From Meridianimarinicoccus zhengii (GTDB lineage Bacteria > Pseudomonadota > Alphaproteobacteria > Rhodobacterales > Rhodobacteraceae), in assembly GCF_003254465.1 (NCBI RefSeq), contig NZ_QDFI01000008.1, positions 1 through 64,000 of the forward strand: a DNA stretch of 64,000 nucleotides, read 5' to 3'. Positions 25,811-34,005 of the stretch are shown in pieces (positions within the stretch are counted from its first letter, which is position 1; each line of letters begins with the position of its first letter). The notes below the pieces were generated by a model that saw only the letters and a program-made list of their open reading frames with translations, had not been told where the DNA came from and searched no databases. A program made the translations under genes and the position numbers.

Positions 25811-26455
25811 ATGACAGCCCTCGACGCCCCGACGCCCGCCTTCGACCCCGGTGAAGATCCTGACGGGTGCGACTGGAACTTCGCGCGTCATGCGCCGGGA
25901 TCCGCGCGGGAACGCATCCTCGCCGCGGCGTCGCATCTTTTCTGTCACAATGGGTTCTCGGCTACGGGGATCGACACGATCCTTGCGCGCGCGGGCACGG
26001 CCAAGGCCACGCTCTACAACCATTTCCCGTCCAAGGACGCGCTGATCGAGGCCGTGCTGGACGTCGAAGGCGCGGCGTGGCGGCGCTGGTTCTTCGGGCG
26101 GCTGGGGGCCGTGCGCGGCACGCCGCAGGACCGCGTGCTGGCCGTGTTCGACGTGCTGCACGACTGGTTCGCGGACGAGAACTATTATGGCTGCCCTTTC
26201 ATCAACGCGGTCGCGGAATTCGACACGGGCAACGCGGCGATCAAGGCAGCGGCCGACCGGCACAAGACCCATCTGTTCACCTGGCTCAAGGCTGCGGCGA
26301 TGGAGATGCGTGCGCAGGACCCCGACGCCGTAGCACGCGCCATGGTCGTGCTGGTGGACGGTGCCATCGTCGCGGCCCAGCACGCCGGCAACCCCGGCTT
26401 CGCCCGCGATGCCCAGGCGGTCGCGCGGACCTATCTGGCGGCCCTGCCGCGCTGA
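25811..26455 (+). CDS. TetR-family regulator
   Basis: 214-residue repressor. Its N-terminal helix-turn-helix domain (about residues 31-78, with SARERILAAASHLF, GFSATGIDTILARAGTAKATLYNHF) is followed by an all-helical ligand domain with a Cys near residue 118. It is divergent from the sulfur ABC operon and is its likely regulator through the palindrome at 25581-25597. It also lies 95 bases upstream of the MaoC-Pta gene on the same strand and could be transcribed with it. Confidence 0.87.
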   Translation: MTALDAPTPAFDPGEDPDGCDWNFARHAPGSARERILAAASHLFCHNGFSATGIDTILARAGTAKATLYNHFPSKDALIEAVLDVEGAAWRRWFFGRLGAVRGTPQDRVLAVFDVLHDWFADENYYGCPFINAVAEFDTGNAAIKAAADRHKTHLFTWLKAAAMEMRAQDPDAVARAMVVLVDGAIVAAQHAGNPGFARDAQAVARTYLAALPR

Positions 26456-26550
26456 GCCGATGCAGCGCGGCGCCGCGCCGCACGGTACTGTTGCGGCGGC
26501 GTCGCACCCGTGGCCTATGGTCTGGGCAACCAGGGACCGGAGCGCCGCGC

Positions 26551-27933
26551 ATGACCGTCTTTCACAACATTCCCTTCGACCGGCTGACGGTCGGGATGGA
26601 GGCGCGCGCGGAACGCCTGTGCCGCGCCGACGATCTTTATGTCTTCGCCCATGCCTCGGGGAACCTGAATCCGCTCCATATCCCCGACGCCGATGGTGAC
26701 GGCGACGGCGTGCCCGAGGCGGTGGCGCCATCCGCATGGGTCGGTGCGCTGATCTCGGCGGTGCTGGGCAACCAGTTGCCGGGACCGGGCACGATCTATG
26801 AAAGTCAGACCCTGCGTTTCGTGGGCCGCGCGACCGAAGGCGACACGCTGCACATCCATGTCCGCGTGACCGAGAAGATGGCGGATCGCCGGGTGCGGTT
26901 CGACACGCGTGTCAGCCATGACGACGGCACCCCCATAGTGACGGGCGAGGCCGTGGTGACCGCGCCGATGCGCGAAGCCAGTTTCGATGCGAAGGGCGTG
27001 CCGGGTCTCGGGGTTTACCGCCATCGCCATTTCGACGCGCTGCTTGCGCGGGCCGCGCCGCTGGAGCCGATCCGCACGGCGGTCGTCGCACCCGAGGAAC
27101 CCAATGCGCTGGCCGGTGCGCTGGCCGGGTTCGACCGCACGATCATCACCCCGATCCTCGTGGGCGATCCCGGGCTTATCGCGGCCGCCGCGCTTGAGCT
27201 GGGCAGGGACCTGTCGGGTTTCGAGATCGTCGCCGCCGCCAGCCATGCCGATGCCGCGGCGCAGGCCGTGGCGCTGGTACACGGCGGGCAGGCGCAGGCG
27301 TTGATGAAGGGGCATCTGCACACCGATGTTCTGCTGTCCGCGGTGCTGAAGCGCGACACGGGCCTGCGCACCGACCGGCGCCTGAGCCACTGTTTCGTCT
27401 TCGATGTGCCCGGACTGCCGCACCTGCTGACCGTGACCGACGCCGCGATCAACATCGCGCCGGATCTCGAAACCAAGGTGGACATCGTGCAGAACGCCAT
27501 TGGCCTGATGCGCGCGCTGGGGGTGGCCCAGCCGAAGGCGGGCATCCTGTCGGCGGTGGAAACGGTCAATCCGCGCATCCCGTCCACGCTCGATGCCGCG
27601 ATCCTGTCCAAGATGGCCGAACGCGGGCAGATCACCGGCGGGCTCGTGGATGGCCCGCTTGCGCTGGACAACGCGATGGACATGGAAGCGGCACGGACCA
27701 AGGGCATCACGTCGATGGTGGCGGGGCGCGCCGATATCCTCGTCGTGCCGAACCTGGAGGCCGGGAACATGCTTGCGAAGGAACTGACCTTCGCCGCCCA
27801 TGCCGAAGGCGGCGGCGTGGTACTGGGCGCCGCCTGCCCGATCATCCTGACAAGCCGGGCGGACGGTGAAAAGGCCCGGCTCGCGTCCTGTGCCATCGCG
27901 GCGCTGGCCGCGCCGGGGCCGAGCCGGGCATGA
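26551..27933 (+). CDS. MaoC hydratase-phosphotransacetylase fusion
   Basis: 460 residues. Residues 1-150 form a MaoC-like hot-dog domain (with the hydratase-type NPLHIPDAD motif near residue 40), and residues 155-460 form a phosphate acetyl/butyryltransferase domain (with VDGPLALDNAMD near residue 370). The fusion is well known in Rhodobacterales and converts acyl-CoA to acyl-phosphate for the acetate kinase encoded next. The hot-dog domain may bind or hydrate enoyl-CoA. It overlaps ackA by ATGA. With the sulfur operon nearby, it could handle acetyl-phosphate made by sulfoacetaldehyde breakdown, but no xsc gene is present. Confidence 0.9.
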   Translation: MTVFHNIPFDRLTVGMEARAERLCRADDLYVFAHASGNLNPLHIPDADGDGDGVPEAVAPSAWVGALISAVLGNQLPGPGTIYESQTLRFVGRATEGDTLHIHVRVTEKMADRRVRFDTRVSHDDGTPIVTGEAVVTAPMREASFDAKGVPGLGVYRHRHFDALLARAAPLEPIRTAVVAPEEPNALAGALAGFDRTIITPILVGDPGLIAAAALELGRDLSGFEIVAAASHADAAAQAVALVHGGQAQALMKGHLHTDVLLSAVLKRDTGLRTDRRLSHCFVFDVPGLPHLLTVTDAAINIAPDLETKVDIVQNAIGLMRALGVAQPKAGILSAVETVNPRIPSTLDAAILSKMAERGQITGGLVDGPLALDNAMDMEAARTKGITSMVAGRADILVVPNLEAGNMLAKELTFAAHAEGGGVVLGAACPIILTSRADGEKARLASCAIAALAAPGPSRA

Positions 27934-29099
27934 GTGTGATCCTCACCCTCAATGCCGGGTCGTCGTCGATCAAGTTCGCAGTCTATGACGCAGGCTCCGA
28001 ACCGGCGCTGCTGGCGTCGGGACAGGTGGACAGGCTGGGCGCTGCGGCACCCGTGCTGATCCTGCGGCAGGGGCCGCTGCAGACCCGTACCTCCATCGAC
28101 GGGGTCGATCATGCGGCGGGCATCGCCGCGATCCTGCAAGCGTTGGCTCCGCTTCTGGCGGCGCGGACCGTGGCGGGCGTCGGGCACCGGATCGTCCATG
28201 GCGGGCCAGACCTTGCGCGACCCGTCCGGCTGACCGATGCCGTGCTGGGGCGGCTGGCGGCGTATGAACCCTTCGCGCCGCTGCACCAGCCTCACAATCT
28301 CGCGGCCGTGCGTGCCGCCATGGCGGCGTTTCCGGACGCGGTGCAGGTCGGTTGCTTCGATACCGCCTTTCACCGCGGCCATCCGTTCGTGAACGACACC
28401 TTCGCCCTGCCGCGCCGGTTCTATGAACAGGGGGTTCGGCGTTACGGGTTCCATGGGCTCAGCTACGAATTCATATCCGGTGAACTCGACCGGATCGACC
28501 CGGACGACCATCACCGCCGCACGATCGTGTGCCATCTGGGCAATGGCGCGTCGCTCTGCGCGATCCGGGGCGGGCGCAGCGTCGGATCGACCATGGGGTT
28601 CTCGGCACTCGACGGGCTGCCCATGGGCACGCGCTGCGGCCAGATCGACCCCGGCGTGATCCTGTACCTGCTTGACCACGAAGGCATGACCAGTGCCGAG
28701 ATCGCGCGGATGCTCTATGCCGAAAGCGGGCTGAAGGGCCTGTCGGGCCTGTCGGGAGACATGCGCGACCTGCTGGCGTCGGACAGCGCGGCGGCGGCGC
28801 AGGCGGTGGATTACTTCGTCTTCCGCATCCGGCGCGAGATCGGCGCGATGGCGGCGGTTCTTGGCGGGCTCGACACGCTCGTGTTCACCGGGGGCATCGG
28901 AGAGAACGCGGGCGAGATCCGTGCGCGCGTCTGCGACGGGATGGACTGGCTGGGCGTCACGCTTGACCCGGACGCGAATGCCGCGCCGTGCGACCGGGCC
29001 GGCGGGCTTGTGTCCGCGGGCGCGGTTCGGGTTCGGGTGCTGCCTACGGACGAGGAGCGGGTGATCGCGCGGGCCGTCGCGTCGGCATTGGCGTCCTGA
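27930..29099 (+). CDS. ackA: Acetate kinase
   Basis: 389-residue ASKHA-fold kinase interconverting acetyl-phosphate plus ADP and acetate plus ATP. Motifs seen: TLNAGSSSIKF (residue 6), VGHRIVHGG (about 85), FDTAFH (about 145), the HLGNGASL phosphate loop (about 198), the MGFSALDGLPMGTR stretch with catalytic residues (about 212), and FTGGIGENA near 320. It is translationally coupled to the MaoC-Pta fusion. Confidence 0.94.
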   Translation: MSVILTLNAGSSSIKFAVYDAGSEPALLASGQVDRLGAAAPVLILRQGPLQTRTSIDGVDHAAGIAAILQALAPLLAARTVAGVGHRIVHGGPDLARPVRLTDAVLGRLAAYEPFAPLHQPHNLAAVRAAMAAFPDAVQVGCFDTAFHRGHPFVNDTFALPRRFYEQGVRRYGFHGLSYEFISGELDRIDPDDHHRRTIVCHLGNGASLCAIRGGRSVGSTMGFSALDGLPMGTRCGQIDPGVILYLLDHEGMTSAEIARMLYAESGLKGLSGLSGDMRDLLASDSAAAAQAVDYFVFRIRREIGAMAAVLGGLDTLVFTGGIGENAGEIRARVCDGMDWLGVTLDPDANAAPCDRAGGLVSAGAVRVRVLPTDEERVIARAVASALAS

Positions 29100-29182
29100 T
29101 TCTGCGCGCTGTGGCCGCAGGGCGAGCGGCACTCTGGACCGGGCCGCCTAAACTGACTAAATAGGTCGGAAAAGGTGCCCCG

Positions 29183-29620
29183 ATGACCATGATCGCCGCT
29201 GCCACGACCACCGTTGATCGACCCGCCACGCTGCCCGTGCCGGATATCCTGCGCCGCCTGCGCCGGGACGCCGCGCGCACACGGGCCAGTGCGCGCCTCG
29301 ATCTGTTCCGGGCCTGCGCGATGCTGTCCACCGACCGCGGCGTGGCGGGGCGCGCATATATCGACACGTTCCTGCGTACCCTGGAGCAGGGGCTGGGCCG
29401 GGCGCCGGTCATCTATTGCGAAGCGTGCCCGCAGATGTCCTTTGACGAACGCTGGATCATGGCGCTGGTCGATGCGCAGCGCCGCGGCGACCGGGACAGT
29501 TTCGCCTTTCTCCTGTGTTCGCGCCTGCCATGTGCCGCGCGCCGCCATGTCGGATTCCTGATCGCCGGGATCGCGCGGACCACGGTCGCGGATGGCACGG
29601 ATGTCCGAAAGACCGCCTGA
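29183..29620 (+). CDS. Hypothetical protein
   Basis: 145 residues with an AAAGGTG ribosome-binding site. It is basic near residues 27-40 and has a cysteine cluster (CEACPQM near residue 83) that could hold a metal, but no family is recognised. It lies 83 bases after ackA and ends just before the palindrome in front of dps. It is probably a soluble protein; there is no signal peptide or membrane span. Confidence 0.6.
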   Translation: MTMIAAATTTVDRPATLPVPDILRRLRRDAARTRASARLDLFRACAMLSTDRGVAGRAYIDTFLRTLEQGLGRAPVIYCEACPQMSFDERWIMALVDAQRRGDRDSFAFLLCSRLPCAARRHVGFLIAGIARTTVADGTDVRKTA

Positions 29621-29628
29621 AACGCTCA

Positions 29629-29649
29629 AGTTTGGAATCGTTCCAAACT
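29629..29649. promoter_or_regulatory. Irr box (ICE motif) upstream of dps
   Basis: A perfect nine-base-pair inverted repeat AGTTTGGAA-TCG-TTCCAAACT. It fits the iron-control element TTTrGAA-N3-TTCyAAA bound by Irr in Alphaproteobacteria. It is 97 bases upstream of the dps start codon. The repeat is seen directly; control by Irr is inferred from the consensus and the iron-storage gene behind it. Confidence 0.7.
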
Positions 29650-29745
29650 GCCTTGCGGGGCGCCGATCCGCCGTTATATGATCACAAACGGGCCGCCAGC
29701 CATCGCCAGCCAGTCCCGCCCCCAATCCCGTGAAAGGAGTGCCGG

Positions 29746-30216
29746 ATGACACAGACCGCAACGACCCTTGCCCCCGATGCGCAGACCGCGATCTGCGATG
29801 CGCTGAACCAGTGCGTGGCGGAAACGACGGTCGCCACGATGATGGCGCAGAATTTCCACTGGAACGTCACCGGCATGGCCTTCGGGTCGCTGCACGACCT
29901 GTTCCAGACGATCTACGAGGATCATTTCGCCGCCGCCGACGATCTGGCCGAGCGGGTGAAGGCGCTGGATGGTTTCGTAGATGGCCGTCTGTCGGTGGTG
30001 CTGGAGCGTTCCAAGGTTCAGGACCACGCGGGCGACGTGCCGGCCGAAACGATGGTGAAGGCGCTGAGTGCGGCGCAGGAAACGCTGGCCGCGACGCTGG
30101 CGGGTACCGCGGCCGTGGCCGAGGATCATGGAGATCTTCTTACGCAGGACCTGGCCATCGCGCGCGGACAGGCGCATGAGAAATTCGCCTGGATGCTGCG
30201 GTCGCACCTGAAATAG
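29746..30216 (+). CDS. dps: Dps DNA-protection/mini-ferritin
   Basis: 156-residue Dps protein that oxidises ferrous iron with hydrogen peroxide and stores it in a dodecamer. Ferroxidase-site residues are visible in NFHWNVTG (His near residue 38) and DHFAAADDLAER (Asp and Glu near 65-72). An AAAGGAG ribosome-binding site precedes the start. The ICE palindrome upstream suggests repression under low iron. Confidence 0.92.
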   Translation: MTQTATTLAPDAQTAICDALNQCVAETTVATMMAQNFHWNVTGMAFGSLHDLFQTIYEDHFAAADDLAERVKALDGFVDGRLSVVLERSKVQDHAGDVPAETMVKALSAAQETLAATLAGTAAVAEDHGDLLTQDLAIARGQAHEKFAWMLRSHLK

Positions 30217-30225
30217 GGGCCCGCA

Positions 30226-30465
30226 TCAGATCGGGCAGGTGCCGCCCTTCTTCGCGCATCTTTTGCGATAGGCCGCGTCCCAGTGGCGGTACTTGCCCAG
30301 ATCCGCCTGCTGATGCGTGAGCATCGTCACGAATGCGGCCTGATGCTTCGGCTTCTTCAGTTTCTTGAACAGCGATTTCTGGTCGCGGGTCATGGAACAG
30401 CCGATGCAATGGCCTTCGCGGCGGAACTTGCACACGCCGATGCAGGGTGAGGGGATCTTGCTCAT
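30226..30465 (-). CDS. DUF1289 small cysteine protein
   Basis: 79-residue DUF1289 protein with the family signature SPCIGVCKF followed by GHCIGC (Cys residues near 8, 12, 20 and 23). Four such cysteines probably bind zinc or an iron-sulfur cluster. The C-terminal half is strongly basic. It lies convergent to dps with 9 bases between the stops, and downstream of hemP on the same strand, which points to an iron-related role. Confidence 0.8.
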   Translation of the reverse strand: MSKIPSPCIGVCKFRREGHCIGCSMTRDQKSLFKKLKKPKHQAAFVTMLTHQQADLGKYRHWDAAYRKRCAKKGGTCPI

Positions 30466-30533
30466 GTGGGTGCCTGTTCTCGGTGCCTGTGTCTTGTGCC
30501 CCCGACCGGATGGCGGTCCGGGGCGCGGGGTCT

Positions 30534-30701
30534 TCACTTCGTCAGGATCAGCTTGCCCGCCCGGGTGATCCGAAGGGTGTAGCTGGTCCCGTCCAGCATG
30601 ATCCGCGCCGTCCTGTCCGGTCCGATCAGGGATCGCGCGTCGTGACGGGGCGGTTCGTTGCGCGCAGGCCTGTCCTCTTCGCGGTCTTCGCTGTCGTTCA
30701 T
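30534..30701 (-). CDS. hemP: Hemin uptake protein HemP
   Basis: 55-residue HemP/HmuP-type protein. The family signature is seen at the C-terminus: YTLRITRAGKLILTK (residues about 41-55). I chose the start at 30699-30701, since the reading frame further upstream has no family similarity. HemP proteins act as regulators of haem-receptor expression in other Proteobacteria. A promoter-like TTGACG with TAGACC 16 bases later is found about 90 bases upstream of the start. Confidence 0.82.
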   Translation of the reverse strand: MNDSEDREEDRPARNEPPRHDARSLIGPDRTARIMLDGTSYTLRITRAGKLILTK

Positions 30702-30828
30702 GCCCTTCAGGTCTCCGCGCGTCCCCGCGCCGGGGATCGAGCGGGTGCAAGCCCATGGTCTACAAAAATACTCAGGAACGTCAATCCGAGTCTTTCGCTC
30801 AGACATGTTCGCCTGCCGCGGGTTGCGG

Positions 30829-31308
30829 TCAGAACCGGTCCAGAACCCGCAGATGTGCATGGCGGTGCCCCGTGCCGTCGCCTGCGTCGTCGCCATGATC
30901 GTGGGATTCGATTTCCGTCTGCACCGGAATCATCGTGACCGTGCCGTGCCGCACGCCCCGTTCAAGGAAAAGTGCGTTGGCATAGCGGTCCACATCGGCG
31001 ACCCGTCCGCGCATCACGCTGACATCCAGCGCGGAATCGTGGTCCACCGGCACCGATAGCGCGGCAATGGTGCGGTCGTGATGGGCGTGGCGCGTGCGTG
31101 GCACGCGGCGGGCGAGATCGCGTATCGTCGGGTCGATGGTGCAGGTCACGACGGCAAGGCATTCCGCGGATGCAGGCGCGGCCGGGGCAAGCGCGCGGCG
31201 CAGCAGGTCGCGCAGGGCTTCTGACCGGTTCGTCGCCCCCGCGCGCGCCATGAACGCGTCAAGTTCGGCCAACAGTCCATCCTCAAGGCTGATCGTGATC
31301 CGTTGCAT
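30829..31308 (-). CDS. NikR-family ribbon-helix-helix regulator with altered metal site
   Basis: 159 residues: a ribbon-helix-helix DNA-binding domain (MQRITISLEDGLLAELDAF, NRSEALRDLLRR; residues 1-45) and an ACT-like metal domain (50-130) that aligns with E. coli NikR without gaps from about residue 64. Of the four nickel ligands, His76 is kept (His74 here), but His87, His89 and Cys95 are replaced by Ser85, Pro87 and Ala93. A histidine-rich tail (residues 136-152, six His) follows. It may sense a different metal or no metal at the usual site. Neighbours are hemP and, divergently, the lipid cassette. No nickel transporter is near. Confidence 0.8.
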   Translation of the reverse strand: MQRITISLEDGLLAELDAFMARAGATNRSEALRDLLRRALAPAAPASAECLAVVTCTIDPTIRDLARRVPRTRHAHHDRTIAALSVPVDHDSALDVSVMRGRVADVDRYANALFLERGVRHGTVTMIPVQTEIESHDHGDDAGDGTGHRHAHLRVLDRF

Positions 31309-31516
31309 CGCCCCCTCCGCCGTGCCGTGCACGGTCCCTTGCGACGTCGCCGCCCGCATGTGGTTTGCGTGCCAGTGTCGGCCGACGCGGCGGTCGGTGC
31401 AAGGCGATCCGAGTTCGCAGCCGGGGCCGCCGGCCCGCCTGCCGTTCGACCGCGCCGGGCGGCATGTGCAGAGGTGGCTTGACCGCGGCCCGGCGGCGCT
31501 AGTTTGTGACGGCAAG

Positions 31517-32362
31517 ATGACAGAAATTCCGCCGTCCTCCTCCGTGCGCCTGCGAGCGCCGCCCCGCTTGCCCATCGCGCCCTTTCGCCCGGGGATGCCG
31601 CCGGGCCGGTCGCTGCGCGATTTTCACCTGTGCGCGTTGGCCGGGCTGCTGTTGGTCCTCGCGCTGGTGCTTGGCCCGCTCGGGTCCGCGGGCGGTGTGG
31701 CGCAGGCCTTGCCGCTGGCGGGCTACGCGCTTCTCGTGGCGGTGGCGCGGGTCGGGCTGGCGCGCGGCTATCCGCACCCGCGGTTCGGGGCATGTAACGC
31801 GGTGACATTTCTCCGGGCGACGGGCGTGGCGGGGCTGACGGCGGTGCTCGCTTTGCCGGGGCCGCCGATGGGGGGCTGGCTTGTGCCGGGGGTCGCGGCG
31901 GCGATCCTGTCACTGGACGGCATCGACGGGTGGCTGGCGCGGCGGGCCGGGCGCTGCTCGGCCTTCGGCGCGCGGTTCGACATGGAAACGGACGCGGCAC
32001 TTGCGCTCGTCCTAGCGGCGCTGATCTGGCAGGCAGGGCTGGCAGGTCCGTGGGTGCTGTGGCTGGGTTTGGCCCGCTACGGCTTTGTCGGGGCGGGGCG
32101 GATATGGCCCTGGCTCCGCGCCCCGCTGCCACCGCGCTGGCGCCGCAAGGCCGGGTGCGTCGTGCAGATCGGCGCGCTGGTGCTGGCGCTGCTGCCGGGT
32201 CTGCCTGCCGCGGCGGTTCAGGCGGCGCTGGTCGTCGCGGCGGCGATGCTGGTCTGGTCTTTCGGCGCGGACGTCGCGTGGCTGCGGCGGCACGGGCCGG
32301 TGCCGGGTCAGGCCCGGCGCGGCACGTCATCAGCCTCCGCCGCCGGAAACCGGGCCGCATGA
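31517..32362 (+). CDS. CDP-alcohol phosphatidyltransferase-like membrane protein
   Basis: 281-residue membrane protein. The CDP-alcohol phosphatidyltransferase signature D-G-x2-A-R-x8-G-x3-D-x3-D is complete at residues 134-159 (Asp134, Asp137, Ala141, Arg142, Gly151, Asp155, Asp159). About six spans are predicted after a basic, proline-rich N-tail of 33 residues. It should transfer a phospho-alcohol from a CDP donor, giving a phospholipid or related compound. It is the first of three genes coupled by overlapping start and stop codons. The acceptor is unknown. Confidence 0.8.
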   Translation: MTEIPPSSSVRLRAPPRLPIAPFRPGMPPGRSLRDFHLCALAGLLLVLALVLGPLGSAGGVAQALPLAGYALLVAVARVGLARGYPHPRFGACNAVTFLRATGVAGLTAVLALPGPPMGGWLVPGVAAAILSLDGIDGWLARRAGRCSAFGARFDMETDAALALVLAALIWQAGLAGPWVLWLGLARYGFVGAGRIWPWLRAPLPPRWRRKAGCVVQIGALVLALLPGLPAAAVQAALVVAAAMLVWSFGADVAWLRRHGPVPGQARRGTSSASAAGNRAA

Positions 32363-34005
32363 GCGCAGGCCCCGTGCCACGGCTGGCCGGTCTGGCCGCG
32401 GCGGCCGCGCTGTTCCATGTCGTGCTCGTGCTGCCCGACCGCCTGAACGCGGTGACGCCGCAGGCGCTGACGCTTTTCCCGCTGGAATTGCCCGTGCTGC
32501 TTGCCGGGCTTGCCGTGCTTCGGCCCCATGGCTGGGCCGCGGCGGTGCTGCGCGCCGCCCTGGTCGCGTGGCTCGCGTCCAGCGTGGCCCTGCGCCTTAC
32601 CGATATGGGCATGCGGTCGGCCTATAACCGCCCGTTCAACCCGGCCATCGACCTGCACCTGATCCCCGCGGGCATGAACCTGCTGACGACCTCGGTCGGG
32701 GCGGTGGCGGCATGGGCCGCTCTTGCGCTGGTGGTGGCCGCGCTTGCGGTGCTTGCGGCGGCGCTGTGGTGGGCCACGGGACGCTGGGCGGGGCTTGCGC
32801 CGCGCGGCGTGCCGCGGCGCTTGGCGGGCGGCGCGGCTTTCATCGCCGCGCTTGTGGCGGCGGGGGAGGCCGGGCACAGGTTCGGCGCATGGACAGCGCC
32901 CCTGCGCCCGCCGGGGGACCCGTTCGCCCTGTGCAGCACGGTGACGCAGACGGCGCGGATGGTCACGACACTGGATCGGATGGCCGACTTTCGGCGCGCG
33001 GCAAGGGAGGATCCCTTTGCCGATGCCGGCGCGGTTCTGGACCGCGCGCATGGGCGCGACATCTTGATCGTCTTCGTGGAAAGTTATGGCCGGTCGAGCT
33101 TCGACGTGCCGCTCTATGCACCCACCCACACCGGCACGCTGCGCGACGGCGAAGCGGCGCTGGCGGCCCGCGGGCTGGCGATGCGATCGGGCTGGCTGAC
33201 GGCACCCATGGTAGGCGGACAGAGCTGGCTTTCCCACGCGACCTTGGGAACGGGCTTGTGGGTGTCGGACCAGCCGCGCTATGCAGCGGCCCTTGCCAGT
33301 CGGCGCCAGTGGCTGTTTCATCTGGGGCAGGGCGCTGGGTTTCACACGGCGGCGGTAATGCCTGCGATCACGCTGGCCTGGCCGGAAGCGGAGAAGATGG
33401 GTTTCGACACGATCCTGCCTGCGGCGGAGCTTGGCTATTCCGGGCCGCGGTTCAACTGGGCGACCATGCCCGACCAGTTCACGCTGGACGCGCTCGACCG
33501 GCTGGTGCGTGATCGTGTCGATGGCCCGGTGATGGCGCAGGTGGCGCTGGTGTCGTCGCATGCGCCCTGGGTACCGGTGCCCGACATGATCGACTGGGAT
33601 GCGCTGGGGGACGGCACGGTCTTCGCTCCGCAGGCCGCGCGCGGCGATCCGCCCGAGGTCGTCTGGCGCGACCGTGACCGGGTGCGCGACCAGTATCGGC
33701 TGGCCATCGACTACAGCCTGACGGCCGTGCTGGATTATGCCGCGCGGCAGGACGAAGCGGCGCTGATGGTGGTGCTGGGCGATCATCAGAGCGCACCGAT
33801 GATCTCGCAGAGCGACAGCTTCGACGTGCCGGTGCATGTGATCGGGCCGCCGGACGTGGTCGCGCAGTTCGATGCCTGGGGCTGGACTCCGGGGCTGGTG
33901 CCGGATGCGAAGCTTTCGTCCTGGCCGATGGACGCGTTCCGCGACCGCTTCCTGTCGGTCCTGTCGAGCGGGGCGCCCGCGCAGGCGGCAGGGCTGCGCC
34001 CGTGA
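32359..34005 (+). CDS. Membrane sulfatase/phosphoethanolamine-transferase-like protein
   Basis: 548 residues. Four or five N-terminal membrane spans (about 10-180) precede a periplasmic alkaline-phosphatase-superfamily domain. Metal-site motifs are IVFVESYGRSSFD (about residue 236), GGQSWLSHATLGTGLW (about 287, nucleophile region with Ser or Thr), SSHAPW and VVLGDHQSAP (about 475). This layout is that of EptA/LtaS-type transferases, which move a phospho-alcohol head group from a phospholipid to another envelope molecule. Coupled by ATGA to the CDP-alcohol transferase gene. Confidence 0.8.
   Translation: MSAGPVPRLAGLAAAAALFHVVLVLPDRLNAVTPQALTLFPLELPVLLAGLAVLRPHGWAAAVLRAALVAWLASSVALRLTDMGMRSAYNRPFNPAIDLHLIPAGMNLLTTSVGAVAAWAALALVVAALAVLAAALWWATGRWAGLAPRGVPRRLAGGAAFIAALVAAGEAGHRFGAWTAPLRPPGDPFALCSTVTQTARMVTTLDRMADFRRAAREDPFADAGAVLDRAHGRDILIVFVESYGRSSFDVPLYAPTHTGTLRDGEAALAARGLAMRSGWLTAPMVGGQSWLSHATLGTGLWVSDQPRYAAALASRRQWLFHLGQGAGFHTAAVMPAITLAWPEAEKMGFDTILPAAELGYSGPRFNWATMPDQFTLDALDRLVRDRVDGPVMAQVALVSSHAPWVPVPDMIDWDALGDGTVFAPQAARGDPPEVVWRDRDRVRDQYRLAIDYSLTAVLDYAARQDEAALMVVLGDHQSAPMISQSDSFDVPVHVIGPPDVVAQFDAWGWTPGLVPDAKLSSWPMDAFRDRFLSVLSSGAPAQAAGLRP

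Noticed and set aside
31479-31505. TTGACC and TAGTTT as a housekeeping promoter for the lipid cassette
   Set aside because: The spacer is only 15 bases, shorter than the usual 16-18, so I did not list it as a promoter.
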